Assembly (NCBI GenBank): GCA_015852425.1
Contig: JAAAIG010000573.1
Location: 1-25,556, forward strand
Origin: Gryganskiella cystojenkinii
Lineage: Eukaryota > Mortierellomycota > Mortierellomycetes > Mortierellales > Mortierellaceae
Reading direction: 5' to 3'
DNA length: 25,556 nt
Part shown: in pieces, positions 1 to 9,424 of the stretch
Position numbering within the stretch: position 1 is the first letter of the stretch
Layout of the letters: the number at the start of each line of letters is the position of its first letter
The notes under the pieces: generated by a model
Told to the model about the DNA's origin: nothing
What the model saw: the letters and a program-made list of their open reading frames with translations, nothing else
The model's database searches: none
Position numbers and translations under genes: made by a program

Positions 1-649
1 TTGAAAAACGAAAGGAACTGACCAGCACATCAACAAAAAAAAAGAGTGAACTTACATCGCATTGTTCATATCGACAAAGGTCAGCCTGGCTTGTTCGAAA
101 TAGTTCCATACCAAGGACCGTGAAAACTCGTGGTCTTCCTCGTCATCCATCTCCAGTATTTGATCAAACGCCATGTGGTCAATGATGTCTTCGTCCTCAT
201 CATTATTTTCGTCCTCTGTGTCATCGTTCCCGTGTCCCTTGAGTCTGGTCTTGTCTTCCAGTTCCTATTTTTGATTTGAAAAGTGCGCGTGCGTGTCGGT
301 GTGGGTGTTGTACAACAACGAGAGCAGAAGAAGAAAAAACGAGAGCGAAAAGGCAAGGTCAAAGAACAAGACAAAGGAAGAAACAAAATCAGAATGTAGA
401 GACACGTTAATACAACTCTCTTTCTTTGTAAAAAAAATGCTCCAAAAGTACGTGCATGTCGAGACCACTGTGAGGAATGAGTGTCTGCAATGGAATGAAG
501 AGGTTCAACTCCCATCCTTCATTCATCATTCCATCTAGTTTCCCTCTCTTGCTCCCTCTCCCTTTATTTTTTTATTCTTGTTTTGGGGTTGGTGGCGTTA
601 GAGCTTCTTTCAGAGGTTCTCGTACCGTGGCACGTTCGACTGCAGTCAT
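1..649 (-). CDS. YPD1: Ypd1-type histidine phosphotransfer protein, 5' part (3' exons beyond left edge)
   Basis: Ypd1 is the HPt protein that carries phosphate between a hybrid histidine kinase and response regulators such as Ssk1 and Skn7. A clear exon lies at 56-264. It begins after a TAG acceptor (265-267) and ends at a GTAAGT donor (55-50). It encodes an acidic leader and then IDHMAFDQILEMDDEEDHEF and SRSLVWNYFEQARLTFVDM. This matches the first helices of yeast Ypd1 (its MDDDDSDFSKGL region and the following FIDQAQTTF). The phospho-acceptor His (HxxKG) belongs to later exons outside the window. A plausible first exon is 626-649, with ATG at 649-647 in good context, encoding MTAVERAT and ending at a GTACGA donor like those of the NDUFA1 gene here. 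It joins in phase across a 361-nt T-rich intron. The family call is firm; the first exon is moderate. Confidence 0.8.
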
Positions 650-2095
650 GGCGCGTTCTTTGGGAATGTGAATCTGTGCTTGGTTGAGAATGGGGTAGAA
701 ACCGGTGGTACGGTAGAAAAGCAGCGAATGAAGGCGTTTTGAATGAGGCAAAGGTGAATAGTGAATGTAGCAAAAAAAAAAAAAAACTTGAAAAAGAGAA
801 AAAAAACTCTTCCTTTTGAATAGAAAAAAAAGTTTGTGTCCTTCGAGAGAAAAAAAACACAATGGGGAGGAGGGGACCTGAACAAAAGAGGTTTGTTTCT
901 CTATATGCCTTCGCCTCTGCCTTGCCACCTTCATTTCTTTTTTTGTTTTTGTTTTTGTTTGTTTGAATTTGTTTTTGTGCAACTTTCGGTCCTCATCTAA
1001 AACTCTTCTAGCATAGTTACAGTCTGTCAAGGACACGTACACGCCACACGGCGATGGCAGCACCCTCCTTGCTTCCACCATGTCCAACACCATGGTCCTC
1101 TAAAGTCCTCCATCGAGACCATCTCAAGTGACCCAAAAAAAGGCGGCGTTTATCCGTCCCCAATGTAGACCCATCCTGGATCTCATAAGGATCGACTCCC
1201 GGTTTCAGATTTAAACATATTTTGGATCCAGAATCCTTTGTCCTCTCGCCAGTTTTTTTTCCCGTATGCAAGGTCTTTGATGATGAAAGGATGACAACGA
1301 TGGACAATAGGTGGGGCAATGTTTGAACGGAAACAAACGTAACAAAGAATGAGAACGGCAACTCCTTCCCGCACCGTTCAAAATAAAGCGAAACGAAACG
1401 AAACACGGTCGGCTCTCCTGTGTGACCATTGGAATGGCCAAGATACCGTTGACGATGGCGCCCTTTCTCTTTGCGTTTTCTATGTTGGAACGTTAACCAC
1501 CGTCGAAAAGGGATAAATGTGATTTGGAAACAACAAAAATAAAATATAAAATGCAGAAAGCGCAGAAAACGAAACTAGGCATGCCTGTCGCACAATGATC
1601 CGGTCTGTCCCCTTGGAAAAAAAAAAGCAAATTCTTTTGATTGTCTTCCCGATCGATCGAAGGATCGTCAAATTTTTTCCAGATCCATGAGCATTTTCAG
1701 GAGTTGATTTTTGCAAACACCAACGTGGACAACTGGAGACAACAAACTTTTTCATATTTTTTATTATTTGTCGCAAGGGGGGAAGTAGGGAGAGAGCAAG
1801 ACGTTCAAGATGGTGAAAGTGTGCAAAGGAGAGGAGAACAACAAAGAAAGGGAAAAAAAAAGGCAAGATGCGAAGGCGTATGATACAAGTCTTTTGCACG
1901 GGGGTGAAAGTTTGTTATGTACAAGAATAGAGAGTCAGGTAAGCAAACAGCCAGAGAGCAAAGCTGGCCATGAGTGGCAATAGAGAGGAAAGGAAATATC
2001 CAAAGGTTGAGCAAGGGTGTGAAAAAAAAAAGCCACGCGAGTGACAAGACTCCGAGGGGAATAGAGGGAGAAACGGTTTCTGTGAGAGCGCCCCT
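650..2095. other. Intergenic: Ypd1 upstream region and bZIP 3' flank
   Basis: This stretch separates two minus-strand genes. It is rich in A and T runs (for example around 770-860 and 930-970) and has no reading frame that looks like protein beyond chance opening. It should hold the Ypd1 promoter and 5' UTR and the 3' UTR of the bZIP gene. No RNA gene was recognised. Confidence 0.6.
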
Positions 2096-3964
2096 TTAGA
2101 ATCTCTCTGGGCGAGACGACATCATCAAGGACGAGGTCGAACCAGTCAAGGATCCCAGAGAGGTCTTGACAAACTTTTGGATCACATCGCAACCACAGTC
2201 ACGATGACAAAGGATCTGGTTCTTCAACGTCCGAACTTCTTCTTGCAAATCTTCAAGGGTCTCGTGCAGAGCCTGGTTCCGGGATGTGATCGCATCGGCA
2301 TCCGCGATCGTCTTCAGCGTCTGTTGGCGTTTCTTTTCACGACACTTGGCAGCGGCCATTCGGTTTCGTTCCAGAAACCGTTGACGTTTCACCTCGGGAG
2401 TTTCCTCTGGGGAAGACGAGGGAGAAGCACTGCTGCTGGGGCTGCTATGCTTTCGGCTCAAGCGCGCTACGCCCTTTCCTGAATTCAATCGAGAGTATGG
2501 GGGCGTATTCGTCTTGGATTTTGTGCTACCTGACGATTTTCTGGTATTCGCAACACCCGAAGACTTCTTGGTCTTGGAAGGGGCCGCGGTCGTGGTTGTC
2601 TTTTGGACCTTAGACCCCTTGATGGCGGCGGAAGCTCGCGAGCGAGATGCACGTGTGTTCTTTTTGAGCCGTGAGGGGGGATCACGAGACTCGGATCGGC
2701 CTTGCGTTGAAATGTCATCTTCATCTTGCGACTCGTTTGAGTCGACATCCATACCACTATCGTGATGGTCACTCATATCTTGATCGTGCTCACTGTTGTC
2801 GTTATTATCGCTGTCGAACATCCCGGGCGAGTTGTCGCCGTCGCTGTTGTTATCGTTGTAGGTCTGGTAAAGAGTTGCGGTCTGGTTGAACGTGGTCATG
2901 TCGAAGCCAGGTTGAACGACCGTATCGCTAGGAACGAGGGAGTCTGGGGTAGGAGAATCTGGCGCAAGGGAGGGAAGTTCTTGATCACTGTGGTACTTTT
3001 GAGTGGAATCAACAGTAAAGGTATGAAAGGGTGGTTGTGGTTCTTCGTGAGTATGGTGGGAATAGGCTCTAGGTGGGTGACCACCATCAGAACAAGAAAA
3101 GGGCACGTGATCTGAACCCGAGGTCATGGACGAAGTAGCCTTTGCGTGAACAAGAAAACGAGTGGAAGAAGCAGAGAGAGGAGGTGTAGAGGTGGATGGA
3201 GATGAAGAAGAGTATGTGGAGGAGGCAGAGGACATGTCAACAGACATCTGGCGCATGGGTATGCAGGCCTCGTCAGACACCATATCAGACCAAGGATGGT
3301 GCAGTTCAGATGGAAGGTTCTGTTGCTGCTGTTGAAGCTGTAGGTGCTGGTGGTGGTGGTGGTGGTGCTGTTGAGATGTGGCGAGTTCCATGAGAGTATC
3401 AGGGAAGGCCTTGCTGTTGTAATCTGCAAAAGGATCGGAATCGGTCTTGGGGGTACTGGCATTCAAGAGTTTGTTGTAACTGTTCTCAAAGGGGTTGAAG
3501 GGAGGATCAAAGTTGAGGCCGAGAGTTGGGGTGAACTGCCCGCACTCAAATATGAACCGAGTTGGCGTGGGGTTCGTATCTTTGTGGCGGAAGAGTGGAA
3601 TAGGGTAAAGAGTGTAGGGAGGGGCAGGTGGTCGAGTCATGATGATAGGAGTGAGGAAGAGAAAACGAATACAAAAAAACCAAAACCAAAAAAGAAAGAT
3701 AATAGAAGAGGAAAGAGAAAGAGCATGAATGAGTAAAAATGCAGTTTGTTATCAAGCAGGCAGGCACAAAAAGAGAAAAAAAAAAAAAAAAAAGAGAGGA
3801 AAATAAGCACTATCGCGTAATTATGGAAAACGACTAGCACCAAACACACGCCAAGAAAATGGATTTCAGGAAAGAACCCGAAATGAAAAAGGGACCGGGA
3901 AAAGTAGTTTTCATGCAAATCTTTTCATTTACTTACCACGACGAAAGTCGGTTTCCAAAGTCAT
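2096..3964 (-). CDS. Atf1/AtfA (ATF/CREB) family bZIP transcription factor
   Basis: This is a nuclear stress-response factor that should bind TGACGT (CRE) sites. Preferred model: exon 1 at 3937-3964 (ATG at 3964, coding MTLETDFRR), GTAAGT donor at 3936-3931, a 357-nt intron ending in a pyrimidine-rich AAAG acceptor, and exon 2 at 3579-2096. The junction is in phase and gives 503 residues. An N-terminal block, LNFDPPFNPFENSY (about 31-44), resembles the NPFEQSF motif of the Atf1/Aft1 N-terminal domain. A His/Gln tract and a long Ser/Thr-Pro-rich middle with several SP/TP sites follow; these are possible MAP-kinase targets. The basic region (from about residue 407) contains ERNRMAAAKCREKKRQQ, fitting NxxAAxxCR, followed by a leucine zipper and an HRDC segment as in Atf1. 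An in-frame ATG at 3640 inside the intron could start a 514-residue form. Family certain; exact start moderate. Confidence 0.9.
3320..3373 (-). repeat. His/Gln codon repeat inside the bZIP gene
   Basis: Minus-strand codons read two Gln, six His (all CAC), then a mixed Gln/His/Leu run ending in five Gln. The CAC and CAG/CAA runs form a GTG/CTG microsatellite on the plus strand that is likely to vary in length between strains. Such tracts are common in fungal transcription factors as disordered spacers. Confidence 0.85.
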
Positions 3965-4332
3965 CTCTTTTTTGTGCTCCTGAAGAGAGTTGGATTGTTT
4001 GCGAGAGCAGGCTCTGATGATGTCCTTAGAAGAGAACCGAGTATCGCAAGGTGTGATAAAGAGAAAAAAAAGGGGGGAAATGAAAAAAGCGAGGGTTGTC
4101 GAGATGTGTTGTTTGTCTCTGCAAAGATTTCTTGATGTTGTTGTTGTGGACGTGCGAATGAGGGAAAAAGGATAGATAGTGTTTGAAAGCAAGAAGAGTG
4201 ATATCGACAACTGTTTGAAAGAGTGCCTTTATTTGATGTTTTGCTGACCAGAAGGGAAGAGAGCGGGAGTAACAGAGAAGGAAAGAGAAGAAAGAAAAAG
4301 GGGAGCAGACCAAAAGTGCGATGCTCCAGGGT

Positions 4333-4339
4333 TTTTATA
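4333..4339 (-). promoter_or_regulatory. TATA-like box upstream of the bZIP gene
   Basis: The minus strand reads TATAAAA here, about 370 bp upstream of the preferred bZIP ATG. It is followed downstream by a T/C-rich stretch (about 4315-4260) typical of fungal start-site regions. Position and orientation fit a core promoter with a long 5' UTR. This is inference from motif and context only. Confidence 0.4.
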
Positions 4340-6739
4340 TCCGTGCAGAGGCCATCAAATAGGCTTTACAGAGGGTAGTATAAAATTTTACAACTCGATT
4401 GAATCAAATCGGGGCACCCTGTGTCTCATATTTTCATATTTTTCGTTTGCATTGAACGCCCTGTGCTCTCTGTGTCGCACCTCTTTTCTTCTCTTCACTA
4501 AATCCTCGTTCCTGCAAACCAAAGAAAAAAAAATCCGCGCTTCTTGTCAATGCCTCTGCTCTTCGGCAACCGATTATTTCTCTCTTGCTTTCTTTCATTT
4601 TCAACTTTGTGCGTCCTCCTCTCTGATCGATGATCGATTTCTCTTGCGAAAAAAGAAAGAGAAAAAGATTGTCGGGGATCGGTGACTTTTTTGCTTGTTG
4701 TTTTTGGAAAAATAAATGCGATTGTCCCCTTTGCTATTGGCCATCATATTTTCTGGAACTCACCCACTTCAAAGACCCCAATGGGCACGAGCTCGATCTT
4801 GAAAAGTCAAATACTTTAAGCTTGCCAAGAGTTCCAACTTGGAGAGGGAAGGAGGAGGGCTAGAACCTTTTGGCGAAGCACGGAAAAAAGGTCCTGTATG
4901 AATCGGCACCAGGGCCCTGGCTGCTTAGTCCCGCTCGGTTATGATGCCTTGTCCTTTCTGCATTGTACAATTTCTGCCCTAGATTCACGGTACTTCACTT
5001 TACTCTTTTTTTTTTTTTTTGCTCGGAGCGACAGGTTTCTTTCTTGCTTAAGAGGCTAGGCCGTTACGATAATAGATAGCACACGCCAGAGTCCCTTCTC
5101 AACAACTCCACTTGCTGACGATATGATAAAGTGTGTAGACTATGAGAAACTGTTCATGACCCCATGGCTGTTGGTAGTGACGAATGGACGGATGCCATAT
5201 GTTGGTGTTTCTCTTCATGAAGACGCTTTTCCCTCTCCCTGTCTCTCTCGTTGGTGAGAGACAGTTTGTTTTTGTGTTTGCCTCGAGCAAGATGTTTAGC
5301 TCCGGCATTTCCTGTCATTCCCTCCACCCCAATAGTTTTTCTTTGTTGACATCATTCCCGCAACGGCCACAAAAAAGAAATTCATCCAAAAGGGGGAATC
5401 ACACGTTTGCGAAATAAAGTTGACGATCCTTGACAAAAACACAATCGCCAGTTGAAATTCATCGCCGATCGTTCTACACGGATATGACTGCAAAGCCTGT
5501 GCTTCTTTTTCTTCTCTTCTCTCTGCCCACCTCCCTTACTTTATATCCCTAACTTTATACTTTTTAAATAAATAAAAAAAGCTGTTCTTGACCCTTGGCC
5601 TTAGCATCCAAGGAGAGAGAAACCCATTCGTCATGAGCAAACAGAAAGGTGAGAGAAAAAAACCTCTCCATATTCATTATGGAACATCGAATGTGATCAC
5701 CGTCGCCAATAAGAAAAGAGGGTAAAGTGCACCGAAGAGAATGGCAAAGTATGCAATTGTGAGAAGAGTTGAACGTCATTCGACATGTTTCTTTCTTGTC
5801 TTTTCATGTCCTTCTTCAGGCTATCCTGGCGAAAACTGTCTTGACGGTCGGTCTAACAACGGACTATTTATCTCTCAATTATGGGTTTGTGCAACCCCCG
5901 GTTATCTTTCTGACGAACTCATAAGTGAAATCTCGTAAGCACCAAGAACATGACCCGATGATGTAAAAAGGTCCACATCTGGACATGAACGAAGGACGAG
6001 CGATAGATACTGAAAAACAAGAAAAGCGAATAATATCGAACAGCAGAATTGGATTAAGTCTGAGCTTGTTGAACCATGATGCATGAAGATGACTGGTCCA
6101 CTGAGTAGACTAACGCGTGTAGGAAGAAATATCGCTCGATGACGAGTATTGCAGCAAATCAATCGGGCAATCGAGATCTATTAATCCGGTTCAATGGAAA
6201 TTGATGACGATTGTTACGTCTTCTTCTATTTCTGCCCCTTCCTGCAAAAAAAAGGGGGAGAGGAGCAGCCGTGACCCCAATACTGAAGCTCTAAAAAGTC
6301 GGAGCGCGACGACCAGGTGTTGCTCGACAGTCTACGTTTAGCCTCATTCGCCCTGTTTTATTTCGACTGTCTGGCTGCCGCGGCTTGTGTGCATGATAGT
6401 TGTGCCCCTCTTGAGGCGTTTATTATGCATGACGTGATGAAGGGATACGAGAGAGAGAGTCCGGTCATCGAACTGGGACTCCAAAGCGACCGTCAAGAAA
6501 CGCTGGAGGCTGCTCGGGCGCTATTGGCCCTTTGCCCTTTTGGAGGAACTAACGCCACCAACCTTTACAGTTCACGCGAAAGAAAAAATTTCTGTGACGT
6601 AATGATTTTTTTTGGCAGTCTCCGTCCCCTTCGGACATCTCGTTTCCGAACAGAGCTGAAGGCGAAAAAAAAGGTCTCTATTTTTTAACGATTCGCATTT
6701 CTCATCTGCATTCAACCCTCACTTTCCACATCACCGACC
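4340..6739. other. Long stretch without a convincing gene
   Basis: About 2.4 kb separate the bZIP promoter from the NDUFA1 start. Only short open frames occur. The longest, 6317-6688 (+), opens at GTG, has no family resemblance I recognise, and ends in a low-complexity tail. Visible features are a T16 run near 5008-5023, a 12-bp palindrome CCAGGGCCCTGG at 4909-4920, and three CRE-like hexamers at 5773-5778, 6430-6435 and 6595-6600. The region should contain upstream control DNA for both flanking genes and might hold an unrecognised noncoding transcript. Confidence 0.5.
6595..6603 (+). promoter_or_regulatory. CRE/ATF-like site upstream of NDUFA1
   Basis: TGACGTAAT lies about 140 bp upstream of the NDUFA1 ATG. 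It matches the TGACGT core bound by ATF/CREB-type bZIP factors such as the one encoded at 2096-3964. A second copy, TGACGTGA, is at 6430-6437, and the reverse ACGTCA is at 5773-5778. Function is inferred from the motif only. Confidence 0.3.
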
Positions 6740-7748
6740 ATGCCAGTTCCATTCGAGGCCTTTATCCCCCTGGGGTACGAACATTCTTCATTCAGGATAC
6801 TCTTTGCCTATGTCCCCCTCTGTCTTCGAGGATGCATTACATACTCTCTTTTTATCTCTTGACCTAACATGCCGCCCAGCTCAGCAAAAAACTATTTCTT
6901 GTTCAATGCCTCCAACGCGGACCGGATTGAAACGCCATTCAGCTCGCAACCTCTCATTCTCCATGCAAATCAGATCTAGTGACTGATTGAATGCTCTCTT
7001 TATCATCGCTTATTAGTTTGATTACTGGATTCTTCGGAGTCTCCGGTCTTTTGTTCAACAAGTTGAAGACCAGCCTTAACGAGGGACAGGTACGACTCCT
7101 GTCTAAACGTTCAATCCTATCCTTCTTTCCGAGCCCCTGGACGCGATTTTTCGTCTAATGTCATCGCCCACGAGCAGGACTCTTCTCTCAGGATATGTCT
7201 ACTCAGTGTTGACAAGAAGATTGTTCATCTTCAGGAGGCTATGGATCAAGCAACAAAGAACGATCTGTAATATCGCGGCTCGAACACAATCTTCTCAGAG
7301 GACGCTCGATAAGCTAAGGATCAACCAGTAGGGCACCAGCATGGCTCCTTTCTAGATACTTGACTTCTTGGATCCGATCGCGCGTCGTAGCTGGAAAATT
7401 ACACAAATGGAGATGCCAAGAAAAGCCCTCTCGAATGTGTTCTGCTCAGTCATGATATTAACGTGTACCACATATTCTATTTTTCAAACAATTAGCCTCC
7501 AAGATACGGAATTGACCGTTGGGACAGAGTCATGATGGAGCGCGACTACCGTCTTACAGGAACACAGAGAGGTCAAGCTGTACGTGACCGCGCCTACCGT
7601 TTCATTTTTGATGTTTGTAAAGGGCGACCTCTTCCATGCCCAGTAACTGATTTCATTTTTACCTTATATTTTTCTATAGCATGACGCAACCGCACCTGCA
7701 GGGTTCGCTACCAGCAGTGCTTGGAACTTGGAAAAGGAGCATCTGTAG
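6740..7748 (+). CDS. NDUFA1: NADH:ubiquinone oxidoreductase (complex I) small subunit NDUFA1/MWFE
   Basis: This is an accessory single-span subunit of the membrane arm of mitochondrial complex I. Four small exons, all in phase, are visible: 6740-6774, 7017-7089, 7496-7579 and 7680-7748, with donors GTACGA, GTACGA and GTACGT and TAG acceptors. They encode 86 residues. The protein starts MPVPFEAFIPLG, continues with the hydrophobic helix LITGFFGVSGLLF, then PPRYGIDRWDRVMMERDYRL and TGTQRGQA, and ends SSAWNLEKEHL. The family signature is the MERDxRLTG block after the single helix, with the family's usual length of 70-90 residues. No long frame spans it, so it is easily missed. It is convergent with LSM7. 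Intron 2 is long (406 nt). Call is confident. Confidence 0.92.
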
Positions 7749-8094
7749 AAAGAGTCGTAAACAGCAGTACGGTTGTATACAGCGGACGGAACGAAGAAAG
7801 AGTCATTCACGCCTATTATGTCAATGGTAGCGGTTTGATCTTTTGCCAAAGGAAGAACGATATCCCATCAATAAAATATAGATTTTTCAACACTTTTCTT
7901 TATGCCTTTTACTCCTCTCAAGTCATCGAAAAAAAACCCCCCCGGAGCACTACCCCAGGAAACAAAAAAGTCAAAAAGGAAGGGAGCGAAGTTTTGTATG
8001 TTAAAAAAATGAGTCTTTGTATTTAAAATGTTTGTGGGTTTCGTCCTTTGGTGGCAACAGGATTCTGTTGTTGTTATTCCTAGTTTGATCTCGT
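7749..8094. other. Convergent 3' flanks of NDUFA1 and LSM7
   Basis: These 346 bp between two stop codons hold both 3' UTRs. An AATAAA lies at 7871-7876 on the plus strand, suitable as a polyadenylation signal for NDUFA1. No gene was seen. Confidence 0.5.
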
Positions 8095-9149
8095 TTAGAT
8101 GACCGCTTCCTCCTCCTGGATGAAGGGGTTGGCAATCTCGAGTGTGCCATCCATGGGCGAGATCAAAATGACCGATGGGCCTCTGCAAACAATCAGACCG
8201 AGAGTTCTGGTCTGATCCAACAAACGTCCATCCTCTGGATCTACAACGGTTTAAACAAAAAAAGAATTTTGGTTGCCACAGCGTTAGTCAAATGCGACTT
8301 GATCACAGAAGGACTACTCCTCGTCTTTCCTAGAGGAACAAGAGCTCTCCGCGTCTACCTACCTCTCAAGCATTCTTCAGTCTCGTCCAAAACCAAGTTC
8401 AACAGAGGATCGTAACCCTTCAATATGCCAATGACTATTGCACCAGAAAAAAAAGGTAGGCAGCATATCAACCACGAGTTAGCACAATGTCCAATCATCA
8501 TTCAATTCACGAAACAAAAAAGTGACCAAAAGGCAACATACCTTCGCGTCCTCCACTGTATTTGACACGGATCTTTTGGTCCATGTACTTTCCAAGATCC
8601 AAAATAGACTCCTTCTTGGGTCTCTCTGTGTGTGAAGAGTGCGAACCTCCGCGTCCACCGCCACGTCCACCACCACCTCCACCACCTCCACGTCCTCCTC
8701 CGCCGCTGCCACCACGACCACCGCCTCCGCGTCCGTTATATCCGCCTCTTGGCTAAAAAGAGAGAAGAACAGCAGGTGAGTTTTCAATGCATTGATCCAT
8801 CTTTTTGATCAGACGAGTAGGCCAAGTTGCTTCCCCGCAGCTGTTTTCTATTGGAAAGCAACAGGCTGAGGGGAGTGGCCTTCTTTGACGACTTCTTTGC
8901 TCCATATGAATCCCTCTGGTCTGCGGTGAGTTGAACGTGCTTGGTTTTTCTTGACAGAGTTCTCTCTTATGATCGAGGCTAGTAACATGACGAAGCGCGT
9001 CTCGACGCCAGTCGGATGAGTCTATCCTGTCATGAGTCGAGTTTTACAAGCTGAGGCCATCGATCGAATAGCTGGTGGTGGGTTCCTGGGGTCCATAGTG
9101 TGTGTGCGTGTGAAAAGAGCAATCGGATTCCTCTTACTCTGTCCGACAT
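8095..9149 (-). CDS. LSM7: U6 snRNA-associated Sm-like protein Lsm7 with RGG-rich N-terminus
   Basis: Lsm7 is one of seven subunits of the Lsm1-7 (mRNA decay) and Lsm2-8 (U6 snRNA) rings. Four exons are read: 9138-9149 (MSDR), 8542-8752, 8363-8434 and 8095-8240. Donors are GTAAGA, GTATGT and GTAGGT, all junctions are in phase, and the product has 146 residues. Residues about 5-40 are almost only Gly and Arg with RGG repeats. Then follow ESILDLGKYMDQKIRVKYSG (Sm1 start), REVIGILKGYDPLLNLVLDE, and the Sm2 motif LIVCRGPSVILISP, ending NPFIQEEEAVI. The Sm core is close to human LSM7. The Arg-rich N-terminus is longer than the short Lys-rich one usual for the family. The first exon lies across a 385-nt intron and is the least certain part. 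Confidence 0.93.
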
Positions 9150-9424
9150 TGTTGATATGGATTGATGTGCTGCTGTTGTTGTTGAAGAGGAAGAAGAGTA
9201 ACGAAAGTATCAGATGTCGACCAGTCATCCCTTCCCAGTCATTCAAATCGCATTCACTCACAAAGGGGGCACTTTCCAAGGCGGACTGCTAAGCCACACA
9301 GCGTGAATGAATTTGGGCGGATTTTTTCTGCTCTTTGAGCCCCGACCGAGGAGACTCTTTTTTTCTCTGTTCCCCCTCCATACACCATATAAACACACAG
9401 ACCAACGCCGACTTGACTACAACG
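9150..9424. promoter_or_regulatory. Divergent promoter between LSM7 and the EDEM gene
   Basis: These 275 bp separate two divergent start codons. A TATAAA at 9388-9393 on the plus strand sits only 32 bp before the EDEM ATG, which would leave a very short leader if used. No other clear motif was seen. Confidence 0.45.

Noticed and set aside
572..1093. 173-codon open frame on the minus strand upstream of Ypd1
   Set aside because: Most of it is Phe/Lys/Ser-rich translation of T- and A-runs; only the last 25 codons, from the ATG at 649, look useful, as the possible first Ypd1 exon.
4909..4920. 12-bp palindrome CCAGGGCCCTGG
   Set aside because: It is isolated, with no nearby promoter or repeat context; it could be chance.
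5956..6016. C/D snoRNA-like pair (GATGATG and CTGA)
   Set aside because: The C box is imperfect (ATGATGT), no closing terminal stem is visible, and no target complement was recognised.
6317..6688. 123-codon open frame before NDUFA1
   Set aside because: It opens with GTG instead of ATG, has no recognisable family, and ends in a low-complexity tail; left as unassigned intergenic sequence.
7061..7140. Possible tRNA-like B-box text in NDUFA1 intron 2
   Set aside because: No acceptor stem or anticodon arm could be paired; no tRNA was found anywhere in the window.
9335..9424. Upstream extension of the EDEM frame
   Set aside because: The extension opens at TTG; the first real ATG in frame is at 9425.
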